Assembly (NCBI GenBank): GCA_036320915.1
Contig: JAXBDG010000005.1
Location: 2,108,001 to 2,172,000 of the forward strand
DNA from: Linnemannia elongata
Lineage: Eukaryota; Mortierellomycota; Mortierellomycetes; Mortierellales; Mortierellaceae
Length of the DNA stretch: 64,000 nucleotides
Reading direction: 5' to 3'
Made by a program: the position numbers and the translations under genes. Positions 11,874 through 24,296 of this stretch are shown here, piece by piece. How positions within the stretch are numbered: the first letter of the stretch is position 1; every line of letters starts with the position of its first letter. Below the pieces are notes generated by a model. That model had not been told where the DNA came from. It did not search any database and was given only the letters and a program-made list of their open reading frames with translations.

Positions 11874-13033
11874 GGTGGATATTAGTCTGTCGTTTAGCGA
11901 GAGGTTGGAGGAGGAGAGTGAGGTGGTGAGAGAAGGAGGAAGAAGAAAGAAAAGAAGGAAAAAAGGAAAAAAGAAAGAGAAGTACCAGGAAAGAAAACGA
12001 GATGAACAAAAAACTTGAATGGAACAAAAAGAAGGAAAAAAAAAAAAATAAGTGTTGCGTGAGGGTGTTGAGTGTGAGAGACTGGAAAAGTATTCGTCCA
12101 TCTTGCGTCTTTACACAAAGAATCGCAACCAATCAGATCCACATTCGTATAAATGCAGTTGATACAGATTCCCTCTCTAATTGAACGATCACAAAAATTG
12201 TTCCATCAATCCAGTATCTCTAATTGACAAAGACCGTTTCTTTTTATATGCTTCGTTTGGTGATCGTTCCTGAAAGAGAATCAAACACATAATCACGCAG
12301 CATCTCCAGGAACATTCATATCAGCCTTCAAACGCAACAACAACAAAAAAAAAATAACCTACAGCCCACTTTTTTTGTTTCTTTTATTCGGAAGAAAAAT
12401 ACCCCCACGCACCTGCCTCCTTCGTACCATCCTGGTGCAACAATTCAAGCAGCACCCTGCGCTTGTTTTCCTTTTCGTTTCATTCCCGCTCTATCCTACC
12501 ACCTCTCCCACAGCCCAACCCTTCCCTAGCATTCCTCAAACCCTCTCTTCTTCCCCGTTCTTTGTACCTCTTGTCTTTCCCCTTGTTACCTGTATTCTTC
12601 CCACCTTTGGTTCAATATTTTTTAGCTCACTTTTCTGATGTGTCCAGAACTTATCTTGTGGAACATCCTCGAAGGTTTGTTTATGTTTATGTTATGTTAT
12701 GTTATGTTATGTTATGTTATGTTATGTTATGTTATGTTTCTGTTTTCTTTTTTTTTTTCTTTTTTTTTTAACCGTGAGCAATACCAAGGGCACAGAACAG
12801 GTTAAACTTTTTTTCTTTCTCTCCCTTCCGTACTCTCCAACACACGTTATCGGGTATGCCGGTCTGTCCGTACAAATACCTCGATCTCATACAAAAAAAA
12901 AATGAGCAAGAAAAAAAAGAAAAAAAAAATAACGTGCGTAACGAGGATTGGTAAACGAATAGGAGAAAAAAAATTTTGCTTTTTTTTTTATGGTTTATTG
13001 GGCTGATTGATTACTTTTTTTAGTGAGGATTGC
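11874..13033. repeat. Gene-free interval with an ATGTT microsatellite
   Basis: Upstream of PHO88 and downstream of the zinc-finger gene. A perfect pentanucleotide TTATG/ATGTT array lies at about 12686-12738, followed by T-rich runs and then A-runs at 12891-12940. No coding exon supported. Confidence 0.75.
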
Positions 13034-13079
13034 TCACGAGAGGGGAAGGGACATGGGGGGAAGGTTCATGCCTCGAAGC

Positions 13080-13130
<51 letters not shown>

Positions 13131-15313
13131 GATGAATGATGGTGGAGTGTGAGAGAGTGAGAGTGAGGGTATTGTTGTTGTTGTGATGACGATAATGAAG
13201 ATGAGTGAGCTTGGTATGAATACGATACTCGTGTTGGTGGACTCGAAACTGGACCATCGCAGGCTGTTGCCGACGTTCCTGTGGCGTCCCGCTCTCCGCC
13301 CGTTGTCGAACTACTTCCAACAGCATTCCCGCTCTGGCTCAAGAGGAGGACCGACCGTGTAGGATCACCCTCGGGCTTAATCTGACAATGGCCCCTCTTC
13401 AAATGTCTCAACATCTGATCCCGCCTTCCAAAGCCCTCCCCGCAGCCTCCAGAACACAAATACTTCTTGACCAATGCATGCTTGGCATCCACATGACGCC
13501 TCAAATCGTGCTTCCGCTTGAAATGTAAATCGCATCCGGTATAGGGGCAAGGGAAGGGAAAGTTGTCGACATGGATGGCCATATGTGATTTGAGTTGGGT
13601 CCGGGTTGGGAAAGGTTTTGTGCAGATCTGACAGGGGAAAGATTTGGGCTCGCCGCGAGTTGTGCCTGTTTGTTGTCCTGCAGGAGGAGGTGGGCGTGTG
13701 TTGTCGTTGTTCCCATCGCCGCCGCCGCCGCCGCCACCGTTACTGCTACCGCCTCGGGTGGTATTTCCGGTATTGCTTTGACTGGTGCCGTTGTTACTGG
13801 AGGAAGAAGAGCCCTGCCCATGGTTGTTGCTGCCACCGTTGTTGTTGTTGTGAGAGGTCGGAGACGAAGACGACGACGAAGAAGAGGACGATGTGGAGGA
13901 AGAGGTGGTGGAGGTGCGGTAGTGTCGTGGAGAGTAGTAAGAGTGACGAATTCCAGATTCGTAGGCCCGTACATCCGACAGAGAAGACGAGGTATGACGA
14001 GCAGCAGACGAAGTACGATAGGATGCACTGCTGCCTGCAGGAGTGCTTCGAGAGTTCAGGTACGACGACGATTTGGTGTGAGTTGGTGACCGATGGTGGA
14101 ACGAGACATGGTTGTTGTTATTGCTGCTGCTGCGGTGATGATGGTGGTTGCTGTTGCTGCTGGAGGTGTATCCCGAGCGAGGAGGTTCCTGTGTTGTAGG
14201 CTCGAAGAGGGAGTATCCCCAGGCGGCAGCAGAAGAAGCAGACGATGATGCAAAGGAATCCTGCTGATGAGGTGCTGATGGTGAAAGGGGGCTGGACCCT
14301 GCGCTCCAATGCTGTTGCTGTTGTTGCTGGGGACGGGTATGAAGATGCTGCTGCTGGTAATGGTGATGGTGCTGGTTGTGACGATGATGCCCATTGTAGT
14401 GGTTGTAGCTGCGGGAGCGATGGTCCATCGAGGGAGTAGAAGGAGGGGATGATGAACCCCAGTAGGGCATATCATGATCAGAGTCCATGCCATAGATGGG
14501 AGAAGAGGCAGACATCTTGGAGGGCGAAAACGTCAATGGTGTGGGAGTTGGAGAAACGGAGCCGTGAGAAGCAGATCGATGGTGAAGATTATGGTTGTTG
14601 TTGGTTGTGCTGGTCAAATACTGTTGGTCCAGATTAATTGCGGCAGAAGCAGTAATGGGCGATGTGTTGTTACTGTTGTTGATGTCAATAGTGTCAGCGG
14701 TTGAGCGATAGCAGCGGTCCAAATGTCCGAAATTGGTTTCGGTCGAAAGCGCGGTAGTAGAGGGCTGTGTATGAGTCGACGGCAGGGTTGCGGAATTGAA
14801 GGAAGAGGAAGAAAGAGGAGAGGAAAGAGAAAGAGAGGAAAGAGAGGGAAAAGAAGAAGAGGAGGGAGTTGAAGGAGCAGGAATAAATTTGTTGTTTCCA
14901 TTTCCATTTCCAAAATTGTTGTTGAGGGTAACGGCCGTGGTGGTCGACTCTGGAAGGGTGAGGTCGTCGAGGGAGGGACAAGTGGGTTTGGCGAGGTTGG
15001 GGATGGTGGGAGGGAAGGGCGAGATACCCATGAGGAGGCGCTCAAGAGCAAAAAGCATGTCTGGAGGAGGAGGGGAAGACGACTGGATAGATGACTGGGT
15101 CGAGGATGATTCAGACAGGAGGGAGAGGGAGGGCGATGAGGAGGCTGAAGTGACGACGGTAGGGAGAGGAGATTGTGCTTGGAGGGTGTACTGGGGACAC
15201 TGGTTGAGGGTCGCTGTTGTTGTGGACTGGTGAGGGTAAGGGTTGTAGGGGTGTCGCGAGTGCTGGGAGTAAGAATGAGCCTGCGTTTGTTCTGAGGAGC
15301 GTGACAACATCAT
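13034..15313 (-). CDS. C2H2 zinc-finger transcription factor (possibly Crz1-like)
   Basis: Intronless frame. I place the start at the MetMet pair at 15313 (759 residues), because the upstream extension to 15769 is T-rich UTR-like sequence. The N-terminal 550 residues are Ser/Asn/His/Gln/Pro-rich and disordered. Three zinc fingers lie at about 555-642: C-x2-C..H-x3-H (FPCQICTKPFPTRTQLKSH), then CPYTGCDLHFKRKHDLRRH and CSGGCGEGFGRRDQMLRH. A Gln run encoded by a TTG/GTT repeat (13081-13129) sits near the C-terminus. The spacing of the second and third fingers, with KKY.C..GC, recalls calcineurin-responsive Crz1 proteins. I see no certain PxIxIT docking motif, so that assignment is tentative. Confidence 0.85.
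13079..13129. repeat. TTG trinucleotide repeat encoding poly-Gln
   Basis: About 17 perfect GTT/TTG units. They lie in frame in the zinc-finger gene and specify a C-terminal polyglutamine run on the minus strand. Confidence 0.9.
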
Positions 15314-17271
15314 TTTTTTTCCTTTCTCTTTTGTTTTTTTGTTTCGGTTGAAAAATATGCGAGATGCAGCAAAGGGATGATGGCAGAAAAAAAATCGCGT
15401 GGTGGCGGTTGGTTCGTTTGTTGTGAAGACGAGGAGAAGAGAAATGAAAAGGATGAAGGATTGAAGAAGAGTAACAAGCAACGGTTGAGAAAGACAAAGA
15501 TTGTTGCGATTGGTATTGCTAATTGTTGCTTGGTTGTTATAGAAACAGATAGTGAAGATAAAAAAAAAATCAGGAAAAAGGGGAGGATCACTGTTCCTTT
15601 TATTATCCGACAAACCCAAAGGAAAAAAAAAAGAGAGTAGAGTTGACTGGGCTGTGGGACAAATGAACTGAAAAAAACGAAGAAAAATGTGAGAGCACAT
15701 TAACATCAGCAACAACTGCAACAGCAGCAAACAACAGCAGGGAAAAACCAAAACGTCCTCTATATCCAAGAGTTGTGTTCGTCAACCATAAAACTTTGGG
15801 CTTTGCTCGAAAAAATCGCCCACTTCTCGCATGCATTACACATACACGCAACAGTACATGCGCAGGGACAAACACAAAAAGGGGATTAGCAATACAAGGT
15901 AAAACATGTTATTCATAGCAAGTGCGCCTGATTAGTAAATGAAGCACACATAATACGATCCATCTCCAGCGAGTGGAACTAAGATAGGGTTCACAACAGA
16001 ACAAGCAGCACAAAAACAAGAATCAATGTTAGTCCAGGGTCCAGTGCAGCTCCTGTTATGAATTCCATTTTCACTCTCATCCACATGTAATTGACAGAAG
16101 TATATGTTAGACAAAAACTAGAAATAGAATATGGGCGCCCATTCAGGCGCCAGTTTATCCTATTTCTTACTCACTGCCTATTCATACGTGAATGTATTCT
16201 ATTATTTTCTGTCGATGACCTCCTTTCCCCCCACCCCATGCTTCCGGTGCTTCTGTCAACAGAGTTAAACGAGGCCCAGCTGTCAGATAATTACATATTC
16301 ACACATACGCACACACGCAAGACATGCTAACCAATCGACAAAAGCCCAAAACTCTGAATATTCATCACCTCACCTCCTTTATTCCTCTCCTCTCTCTTAC
16401 CCGCCTTAGTGTTAACAAAGGCGGGTATATACTCTTCCGTGTGTATTTTGCAGACATAGTTCGGGAAAGAACAAAAGGAATGACGGGAAAAGGAGGAGGG
16501 AGCAAAAGCAAAGCAGGCTTGAGTATTTTTTTGTTTTTCTTGGGAGAAGGGAATATAGAAGGTGAGGGTGGATGGGATGGGAATACAATGGGAATACAAT
16601 GGAAATACCAAGACAGGGTCCAATTTGTTTATAGTTTATGTTTTTATTTTTGTCTTGGCGAAACGACCGATTCTCTTGGCACAGAAGTATTGGCATCCTT
16701 GGCACCCTCATCTTGAGGGAGAGGGATAGGGTCGAAATTTTCTTTTTTTTTTCTCCTGTCGGTTCATTTTTATTTGAGCACCACATTTCAAGGAACATAT
16801 CTTCACCGAAAGAACGATCATTCTGCCGATGTTTTTCCCCTTTGCGTACTTGATTCTTGAGAGAAGAGGGGAGGGGGGATTGATCTCTCAGACAAACACG
16901 AACTGACATCTTTGTTTCCATTTACTCACTCCTTCCCTCCTCTTCCTCCTTCGCCCATCATTAACTGACACAAGCAACCTACTTCCGATCTTAATCGCTG
17001 CCCAATCAATCACGTAGACCATAATCAAAACGCGACAAAAAAAAAAAAAAAAAAGACTTCCTATACACCAAAAGGAAGTAGAGGCGAATGTATGGAAGCG
17101 CACGAAGCAGTCGAAAGTCTTGGCAAATCCCCTCCCCCCTCCCTCTCCAACGCTTAGGTGCCAAGCATTTCCACAGGCTTTTTTTTTTTTTTCTTTCAGT
17201 TTCTCTCAACTTCCAAGAAAATCTACTTTATTCTCCGCTTACGCTCGCTCAGCACTGCTTTTAGGATCGTC
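15314..17271. other. Gene-free interval between zinc-finger gene and small membrane protein gene
   Basis: About 2 kb. It contains the zinc-finger gene's 5' flank, a short tandem GGGAATACAAT-like duplication near 16580-16605, and T/A runs. I find no exon with convincing coding character on either strand. Confidence 0.45.
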
Positions 17272-17295
17272 GGGGGGGGGGGGGGGGGGGGGGGG
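17272..17295 (+). promoter_or_regulatory. Uninterrupted run of 24 G just upstream of a start codon
   Basis: A perfect G24 homopolymer ends 19 nt before the ATG at 17315. Such a run could form G-quadruplexes in DNA or in a 5' leader. Its exact length may be unreliable because homopolymers are hard to sequence. Confidence 0.8.
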
Positions 17296-17314
17296 TTGAC
17301 AGTCTGACACAAGT

Positions 17315-17870
17315 ATGGAAGAGAGGATGCTTCTTCAGCAAATTATGAGCCCCTTGGCATCGGACAGTCGGATCAAAAACAAGGTAATACAGACTTGCAG
17401 CCAACCTCACCTTGTCCTAGTCACTGATACTTCTCTCTCTCTCTCTCTCTCTTCTTTTCAATGCTCTCCTGCTCCGTCGCTCATTTTAAATTACAAAAGG
17501 CGAAGACACAGTTCTCTCATAGCCAAGAAAAACATCTAAGGCTTCAGACTTGGCAACAGCAAAAGGCCGCAAATGCCAAGAGTCTTAAGTCTCTTCTTCA
17601 TTCTAACTCACCCCACCCCCCCCCCACCCCCTTTACCCAGGTTTTCACGCGTAATAACAATCCACTACACTCTCGTTCCGTCAAATACACTTTTTTGACG
17701 CGTCGCGTGATCATTGGCCTTCAGTCATTTTTTTTTTCTTGTCATAGTACAAGCTCTTCACACGGAGCGGCTTTTTGTTGCTACTTGCTGCTGTCGTTGT
17801 TGTTGATTACAGGAGAAAAATACAGGATTTCTTTTATTCCGTACACGAGAACGATAATGTAAAAAAGTGA
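17315..17870 (+). CDS. Putative small single-pass membrane protein with a 10-nt microexon
   Basis: Hand-built four-exon model: 17315-17383, 17500-17588, 17641-17650 and 17748-17870, giving 96 residues. Introns 1 and 3 have GTAATA donors. Intron 2 has a weak GTCTCT donor, a TTCTAAC branch point and a CCCAG acceptor. The product starts MEERMLLQQIMSPLASD and continues with a Gln/Lys-rich helix-like stretch. It then has RYKLFTRSG, a hydrophobic segment of LLLLAAVVVV type, and a charged tail ending NDNVKK. Skipping the microexon and reading through to 17640 (donor CAGGTTTTC) is a phase-compatible alternative. The hydrophobic exon with matching splice signals is the strongest evidence. I do not recognise the family. 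Confidence 0.5.
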
Positions 17871-18330
17871 TAAAGGGGAGTTGATAATAAAACATATAGA
17901 AAAAAGTGAATGACTATTGGTTATAGAAAGTAAAAGTACGTGGGTGAAAAAAAAAATATAAGCTTGATCTGAAAAAAAAAGTGAACTAGAGAAGAGAGAG
18001 TGAGAGAGGGGATGTAAAGCTGTGTGGGATCCATACCACTTACAAGATAGTGTACATTTTTACAAAACCAAAGGAGGGAGAGGGGAGGTGATAAATGAAA
18101 AAGAAACGCGAAGAAAAATGAATATAAAAAGGGAATGCAAAAGGAATTATCAAAAAAGAAACAGAAGCTCGCAACAGAGCAAAGAGCAGAATTGCGAGTT
18201 GAAAGCAAAAAAAAAATATAAAAGTGTCAACGAGAAAAGTATTGCAGTCGTCGCCTCGCCAAAATGGAGATTCGGTGATGAAAGCAATGGTCCTTGTCCT
18301 CGTCCAGGAGTACACCTTCCTCAGCCCTGC
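17871..18330. other. Gene-free interval between convergent genes
   Basis: A-rich sequence between the 3' ends of the small membrane protein gene (+) and the PUF gene (-). No exon is supported. Presumably it holds both polyadenylation regions. Confidence 0.5.
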
Positions 18331-20142
18331 TCACATGTAGTACTGGTTGTAGTCGTTCATACCAACCATGTTTGCGTTGCCAAAGTGGTTCATCCCCTGC
18401 AGGTTGTAGCCCATCATGTTGCCATTGATGTTGTTATGCATGCCGTTCATGCCTCCCATACCGTTCATGTTGCCGTTCATGTTGCCACCCATGTTTCCTC
18501 CCATGTTGCCGGCCATATTGCCGTTCATCATGTTGCCCATGGTGTTGTTCATGTTGTTGCCCATCATGCCGTTCATTGCGCCACCGTTCATAGCGCCAGG
18601 CATGCCGTTCATCATGTTCATGTTCTGCATATGGCCCATGGGCATCCCGCTCATAGTGTTGGCCATACTCGCCATGCTCATCGCCATGCTGCTGGGCATC
18701 CCGTTGATACTGTTCATGCCTCCCATGCCGTTCATAGCGCCCATGCCGTTCATCCCAGCCATACCGTTCATGCCATTCATGCCGACCATCGCGTTCATGC
18801 CTCCCATGCCGTTCATGCTCATGTGGTTGAGTTGGCCAACCGATGTCATCTGGTCGCGGTGAAGCTTGCTCTGAATGCGCTTGCCATAAGGCGTGTTGCG
18901 GATGGCTGGGAGTAAGGGTCGAATGCACTCGACCAATTGAGCACGCTGGATAGGGTCGGCAAAGTCCAGCGACGTCTGGACGACATAGTTGGCATAAGAG
19001 TCCCGCAGAAGTTTGTCCAGGCGCGTCTTGTTGATCATCTCCTCGATGAGGAATTTGCGAGTGTCAGGTTCGGCCACGCGAATGCACTACAACGTTAAGT
19101 GTGGAGTTGGTGGGAGAAAGAGCAAATATTACGTTAGATAAAAAAAAACCAAAAGTGAGGTGGCTCTCAAATGTTTTCATATAACTCTTGTACGACTTTC
19201 ATGAACATATCTCTGCTCACAAAACAGTGTGACGAACCTTCTCCATGACGTTGGAACTAAACTTTTGGACAGCAAGGGCACAGACGTTTCCGATGAAGCG
19301 GCGGATGAGGGCATCGGTGAAACGGTTGTCGGCAAGATCCAAGACATACTGGACAACATAGTTGCCGAAGGGATCCTGAACAAGAGCGAGGGCGTTGTAG
19401 GTGATTTCGCGGACGAGCTGAATCTTCTGGGACGTCGACGCATGGTCGATGCATCGCTGCAACACGCAGCATCCATGACGATGGGTCGCGACCTCGTTAC
19501 AGTGAGCGCTAATAGCGTTGTAGATGAACTGATTGTCCTCCGAGGCCAGGCGGTTCAAGCACTTTTGGATGACGTGGTTTCCGTTCAAGTCCTTGATCAG
19601 AGTCACGACGCTGGGGTTTAGAGCGACGACCACAATCGCAATCTGCTGGGGAGTCGACAGGAACTCGATCATCTTTTGAACAGCTCTGGTGCCATGCATG
19701 TTCAAGGAAATGTTAACCAACTCCGGCGCCACAGTCTCCACAATGATCGTTCGCTGCTCATCGCCACAGAACTCGAGGAGTTTCTGGCAAAGATAGTTGC
19801 CGAATGGATCTAATAGATAAAAGGCATTGCAATTAATCACCACGTTTCTTTACTTACACATAAAAAAAAGATACACATAACAACCGCAGTACGAACTTAC
19901 CAGTCATGAGCTCAACAAAGTGGCCAAAGACCTCACCAAAGATGATTGCCAAATAGGTCTCGTTCTGCTCCTCTAGCTTCTTCTGAAGATAGCGGCACCC
20001 ATGTTGGTCCTTGCACAAAGAGTAGATTTGACCAACAAAGCTCTCAAGCATGGCTCCAGCGAATCGATTAGCTTCCTGATCAGCCGCCTGTCTCTTCTGC
20101 ATGCTCCTGGAATTGTTGGCGGCGTTGGCCTGCAGCTGTTGC

Positions 20143-20174
<32 letters not shown>

Positions 20175-22027
20175 TTGTTGTTGCTGCTGCTGCTGCTGCA
20201 TCCTGAACACATTGTTGCCTCCAGGTGAGGCAAGATCAAAAGCGTTCCCATTTGAAACCGAGTTGAAAGGGAAACCGCCGCCGTTCGCGAGTCCGTTCAA
20301 GGATTCGCCACCGCTGACTCCACTCATACGCGCATAGAACGAGGCAGAGCCGGCTCCATTCGCCTGTCCACTCATGGACATCGTAAGGCCAGGGCTGAGC
20401 GGCATCGAAACAGACGAACGCGCGGTTGAAGAAACAGGGGGCGAGTGAATGAACGGGCACATGTCTCCACGAGGGCAGGTTCCCTGCTGGAATTGAAGGC
20501 AGACCTCGCTCGAGCCAAGGTCAGACTTGATCAACAGGTGGTGGTCAGTGTCTGACAGACCATCAAAGGAGGCGAGCGAAGATGTCTTGCTGAATCGAGT
20601 ATTGACATCGGAGGTCGAGTAGGAGGTTGTAAGCTTGGGCATGCCTGAGCTGATAGAGTCCTTGGAACCTCCAATTCCACCAAATCCGATAAGACCACTG
20701 CTGTGCTGCGAGACAGAGGAAACGCGGTCGCCATTCGAGAGCGCATTGTTGAACTGGGGCCATTCAGGAGCTCCGTTCAAACCGTTTGTCTTGTGCGAAA
20801 TTTGACCCAAGTCCAATGCAGTCGAAGAGGCAGGGCGCTAGAATAAACAAATAAGTAAATATATAATCTAGGTGTCAACAAGCAAGTTCACTTTAAAGCG
20901 AAGCACCCATACCGATACAAACACGACATAAAACATACCATCGTAGGGAAGGCGTCATCGTCATCATCACCACCCATCTGGAGATAGCGAGGCAAGTATG
21001 ACGAGCTTCCGAGTGCAGAGGGGACGTTCCCGAGGCCCTGCTGATCGTCCCAAATATTACGCTGAAGGGACGATAGACGAGCGCTGGATCCACTGGTGCT
21101 GTCATCGTCAAAAATGAATCGCTCAGAGAACTGGGACATGTGGGGGTTCACATCGAAAGCAGACTCTGAAGCGGTCTTGTTCTCCTCCTTTGCAGTTCCT
21201 GGTCTTCCGATCGTAGACAACCTAACAAAAATACACGTAAGGTAGGGTTCATTAGTCGTCGCGCTCATCAAAACTACATCGATTACTTTGTACAATTTGG
21301 CATGGCTGAACACTTACTCTCCAGAGCGCTTTTCAGCGCCAATGGACAGCTTTGCCATGCCTCCCCAGAGGTCTGATTCGCCATCCGAGCTACGTCTTGA
21401 AACCGACTGAGAGCTGACAGATCCCTTGGACAAGTCCGCCGACGAGTTGGAGCCGATGGGTCCTGTCTTGTTCTTGCTGGCTAGCATGTCCTGCTCTTCC
21501 TTCAACTGCTGCATCTCAAGTTGCTGCATCTGCTTCTCAAAGAGCTCACGCTTGAGGTTGCGCTGTCTTTCGTGCTCGAGACGCTTCTGCTCCAGTTTAG
21601 CTGCCTAATACCATCGATATCCACAGAAAAAGAAGTAGCAAACGTTAGCTTCTTGAAAACAAATATGTGCGCCCAAGAACCTTGATAGGGCATGGCACCA
21701 CGATTTCCTTTAGTATCCAGAAGGCGCTTATTGCATCGATTGCTGCCAACGTACCACCTCAGGATCCTCAGTTGCATCGACGGTGAGAGTACGGCTGGTG
21801 GTTGCGTCGGAATCCGCCTGGGTTGAACCGACAGCTCCTGCACCAGAACTGAAGTGGCGCTGAAGGAGGATTTCATCGGTGTTGCTCGGGGCAAGATCGA
21901 CAGCCCTGTAGTGGGGCTTCATGGCCATGACGGAAGAGGAAGGCGGTTCAATGGGTTTGGCTGGGCTGCGGGAGTCGCGCATGGATGACTGGTAGTTCCT
22001 TGAAGGGCCAGAGGGCTCTGGGGGCAT
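18331..22027 (-). CDS. PUF-family RNA-binding protein with CCCH finger and Met-rich tail
   Basis: Pumilio/FBF-type post-transcriptional regulator. Exons are 21755-22027, 21318-21604, 20939-21221, 19901-20837, 19238-19809 and 18331-19086. All phases fit, giving 1035 residues. In order there is a coiled-coil Glu/Gln stretch (about 92-130), a CCCH finger (about 394-414, C-x7-C-x5-C-x3-H), poly-Gln (about 496-520) and eight PUF repeats (about 535-865). A tail of about 160 residues, nearly 30% Met with Gly and Asn, ends it. Recognition residues read R1 CR/Q, R2 NY/Q, R3 TR/Q, R4 NH/Q, R5 CC/Q, R6 NY/Q, R7 SN/E and R8 NY/Q, predicting a UGUA-type target. The frame stays open upstream of the chosen ATG past a possible CAG acceptor at about 22065, so an extra 5' exon is possible. 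Confidence 0.92.
20131..20202. repeat. CTG/TTG repeat encoding poly-Gln in the PUF gene
   Basis: Mixed CTG and TTG triplets, read as CAG/CAA on the minus strand. They give an in-frame Gln run of about 23 residues between the CCCH finger and the PUF repeats. Confidence 0.9.
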
Positions 22028-24150
22028 TAGGCAAAATCCAGGGTTTTTGGTTCCGGAGTCAGTCCTGCGGAGTGGAAACTATGGAATCGTGGATAGGCAC
22101 AAGGGTCGAACAGGTGTTTGCGTTATGTTAGCAAGGGTGAGCAAGAGAGGGAGAGAGAGTGCTGAATGGTATGGTTTGTGATATGAATCTCAAAGCAAAG
22201 GGGACGCAATTGGATTATGGCAAGGGGGGAGAGGAGAGAAAGAGAGAAAGAAGAGAAGAGAGAAGGAGAGAGAGAAAAGAGGAGGGAGGCCCAAGGTACA
22301 GATGTGTGTGTATGTGCGTAAGGATGTGTTGTATCGTCGCGACGTCAATGAAAAGGCAAAGGCTGAGCAAGGTCGGTCGGGGTAGTTTGCGCAAGGCCAA
22401 CGTGGGGGGGGAGGGGGCAAAAAGAGTGACGACCAGCAGAGTGAGAGGCTGTAGTTGGTCAAAGAAAAATAAGACTTGTAAAAAAGGGAACAGTGCATGG
22501 GGCAAAAAGGCCCGCGGGAGAAGAGGGTACACCTGGTTTTTTTTTTTTTTTTTTGATGAGGGTGAGAGAGATGGATTCTTCCAGATCGAGTTGGACGTCG
22601 AGTACAATGAGTAAAGTGATTGAGTGAGTGAAACCGTCTAGGGATGAAAAAAGCATGGGATAGGGGAAGGAAGGCGGGTGTATTCTTTTATGGGTGATCC
22701 TTTTGCAGTGTGATGTGTGGTTGTGTACAGTAAGGCTGTATGATAAGCGGACAAGGTGCTGTCCTGGGTGTAGGAGGTAAGGTTATTTCATATCCCTCGC
22801 TTGACTTGGGATGAGGGAAGAGAGAGGGGAGGGGAGGGGAGGGGAGGGGAGGGGTAAGCTGTTGTAGTTGCAACATACCAAAAGAAAAGTGCCGGATGAG
22901 AAAAGGATTGTTGCTGCCGGGAGAAGGAGAGATCAGAGCAGGAAGGAAGGAGGAGAAGGGTGAAGGGAGTAGGATGTCAAAGAGAGAGGGGGAGAGAGAG
23001 AGAAAGGGTCAGCACAGGGTGTGTCAGCAATGGACAAGAAAGATAGGAGGGGTTGCTGTGAAAGTGAAGGGTGAGGAAAAGGAGGGAGGGAAGGGCGGAG
23101 AAGGACAAAGGGAAAAAGAAAAAAAAAGAGAGAGAAGGGAAAGAAACAAAAACCAAACAACACAAAAACCAGAAAGAGAGAGAAGAGAGAAGAGAAGAGA
23201 CAGACAGAGAGAGGGAAAAAATGAGCACATACACAAAGGGCGTACACAAAGAAAATAAAAACGCAGTACTCAGACAAGGGATGAAAGGGGACAAGGCGAA
23301 TGGCTTTTGTTGTTGTTTACGCTGTTTTGCTGTTGCTGTTGCTGCTGTTGTTGTTGTGTATGCTGTTGCTGTCGCTCGTCAACTTGCAGCACACTTCACA
23401 TACTGCAAAAGGAGATTAAGATAGACAATGCCAATGCCCAATGGGTTTTCACTCTTCACTGCCCATTATCTCTTTCACAAACAGCCTGGCAGTGCAGTGG
23501 CATGGCTAATACACTCTCAATTGGCTGTCGCCATGCACCTGAACACCCACACTTGACTCTCAGCAGCCAAACAAAAAAATCATTGACACAAAAGTGTGAT
23601 CCTCCGAGCCTCATCCTGTGCCTGCCCTTGAACTTGACTGGACTGGACCTGCCTTCTCCCCTCCTATCTTCTTCGTCACATACTTTTTTCTTCATCTCCG
23701 GTCGGCAAATAAAGCCTGAACTGCCCCCCCGCTCGATGACTGGAAATCTTATCGCACGCACTTTCAACTCACGTACACCGTTGGGTTGTGCAACGGACAA
23801 CACATGGAAAAGCATGGAAAGTGAAGAGGAGAAATAGCAACAACATGCAACTGTATCTCCGCCCCGTTCTTTCTTTTCTCTCTCCTTGTGTCTTTCATCG
23901 GCGGAGCTTCCTTTTTCAATTGAAAAAAAAAGAGGAGGCAAGCGTGGTGTCAATAGCTGTGGTTGGTCGTCGGATGTGCAGCCTCCCCTAACCAGCCCAG
24001 GAACTACTTTTTTTTTATTTGTGTGCAACAGCAGCACTTACGATCTCTGCCTGTCCTTATCATGTGATCCTCGCCTACTTGTTGTTTTTTTCTACGCGCA
24101 AATTTTTTTCTTTTTCTTTTCTTCCTCATCCTTACCATCTCCAAGAATCT
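22028..24150. other. Gene-free interval between divergent transcripts
   Basis: Shared 5' region of the PUF gene (-) and the snoRNA/PMT2 transcript (+). It is very purine-rich on the plus strand between 22200 and 23230, with a GGGGA tandem array at about 22828-22856. A CTG/TTG-rich stretch lies at 23305-23375. No supported exon apart from a possible 5' extension of the PUF gene near 22030-22065. Confidence 0.45.
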
Positions 24151-24296
24151 CAACCATCGTGTTCTTCAGATCGCATTCTTGATCACTGAAACATGGCCGA
24201 GTAGCTTCTCTTTCCTACTGGCACTTGTAAGTACTCTACCTTTGAAAGAAAGGACACGCGAAACGTGTTCAATTGCACATTTGTTTACCTTCTATC

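Noticed and set aside
12686..12738. CRISPR-like or telomere-like array
   Set aside because: A plain 5-bp microsatellite without spacers; not a telomere repeat.
18416..18862. 148-codon plus-strand frame rich in Met, Pro, Leu and Phe
   Set aside because: Exact antisense shadow of the Met/Gly/Asn-rich PUF tail; no independent coding evidence.
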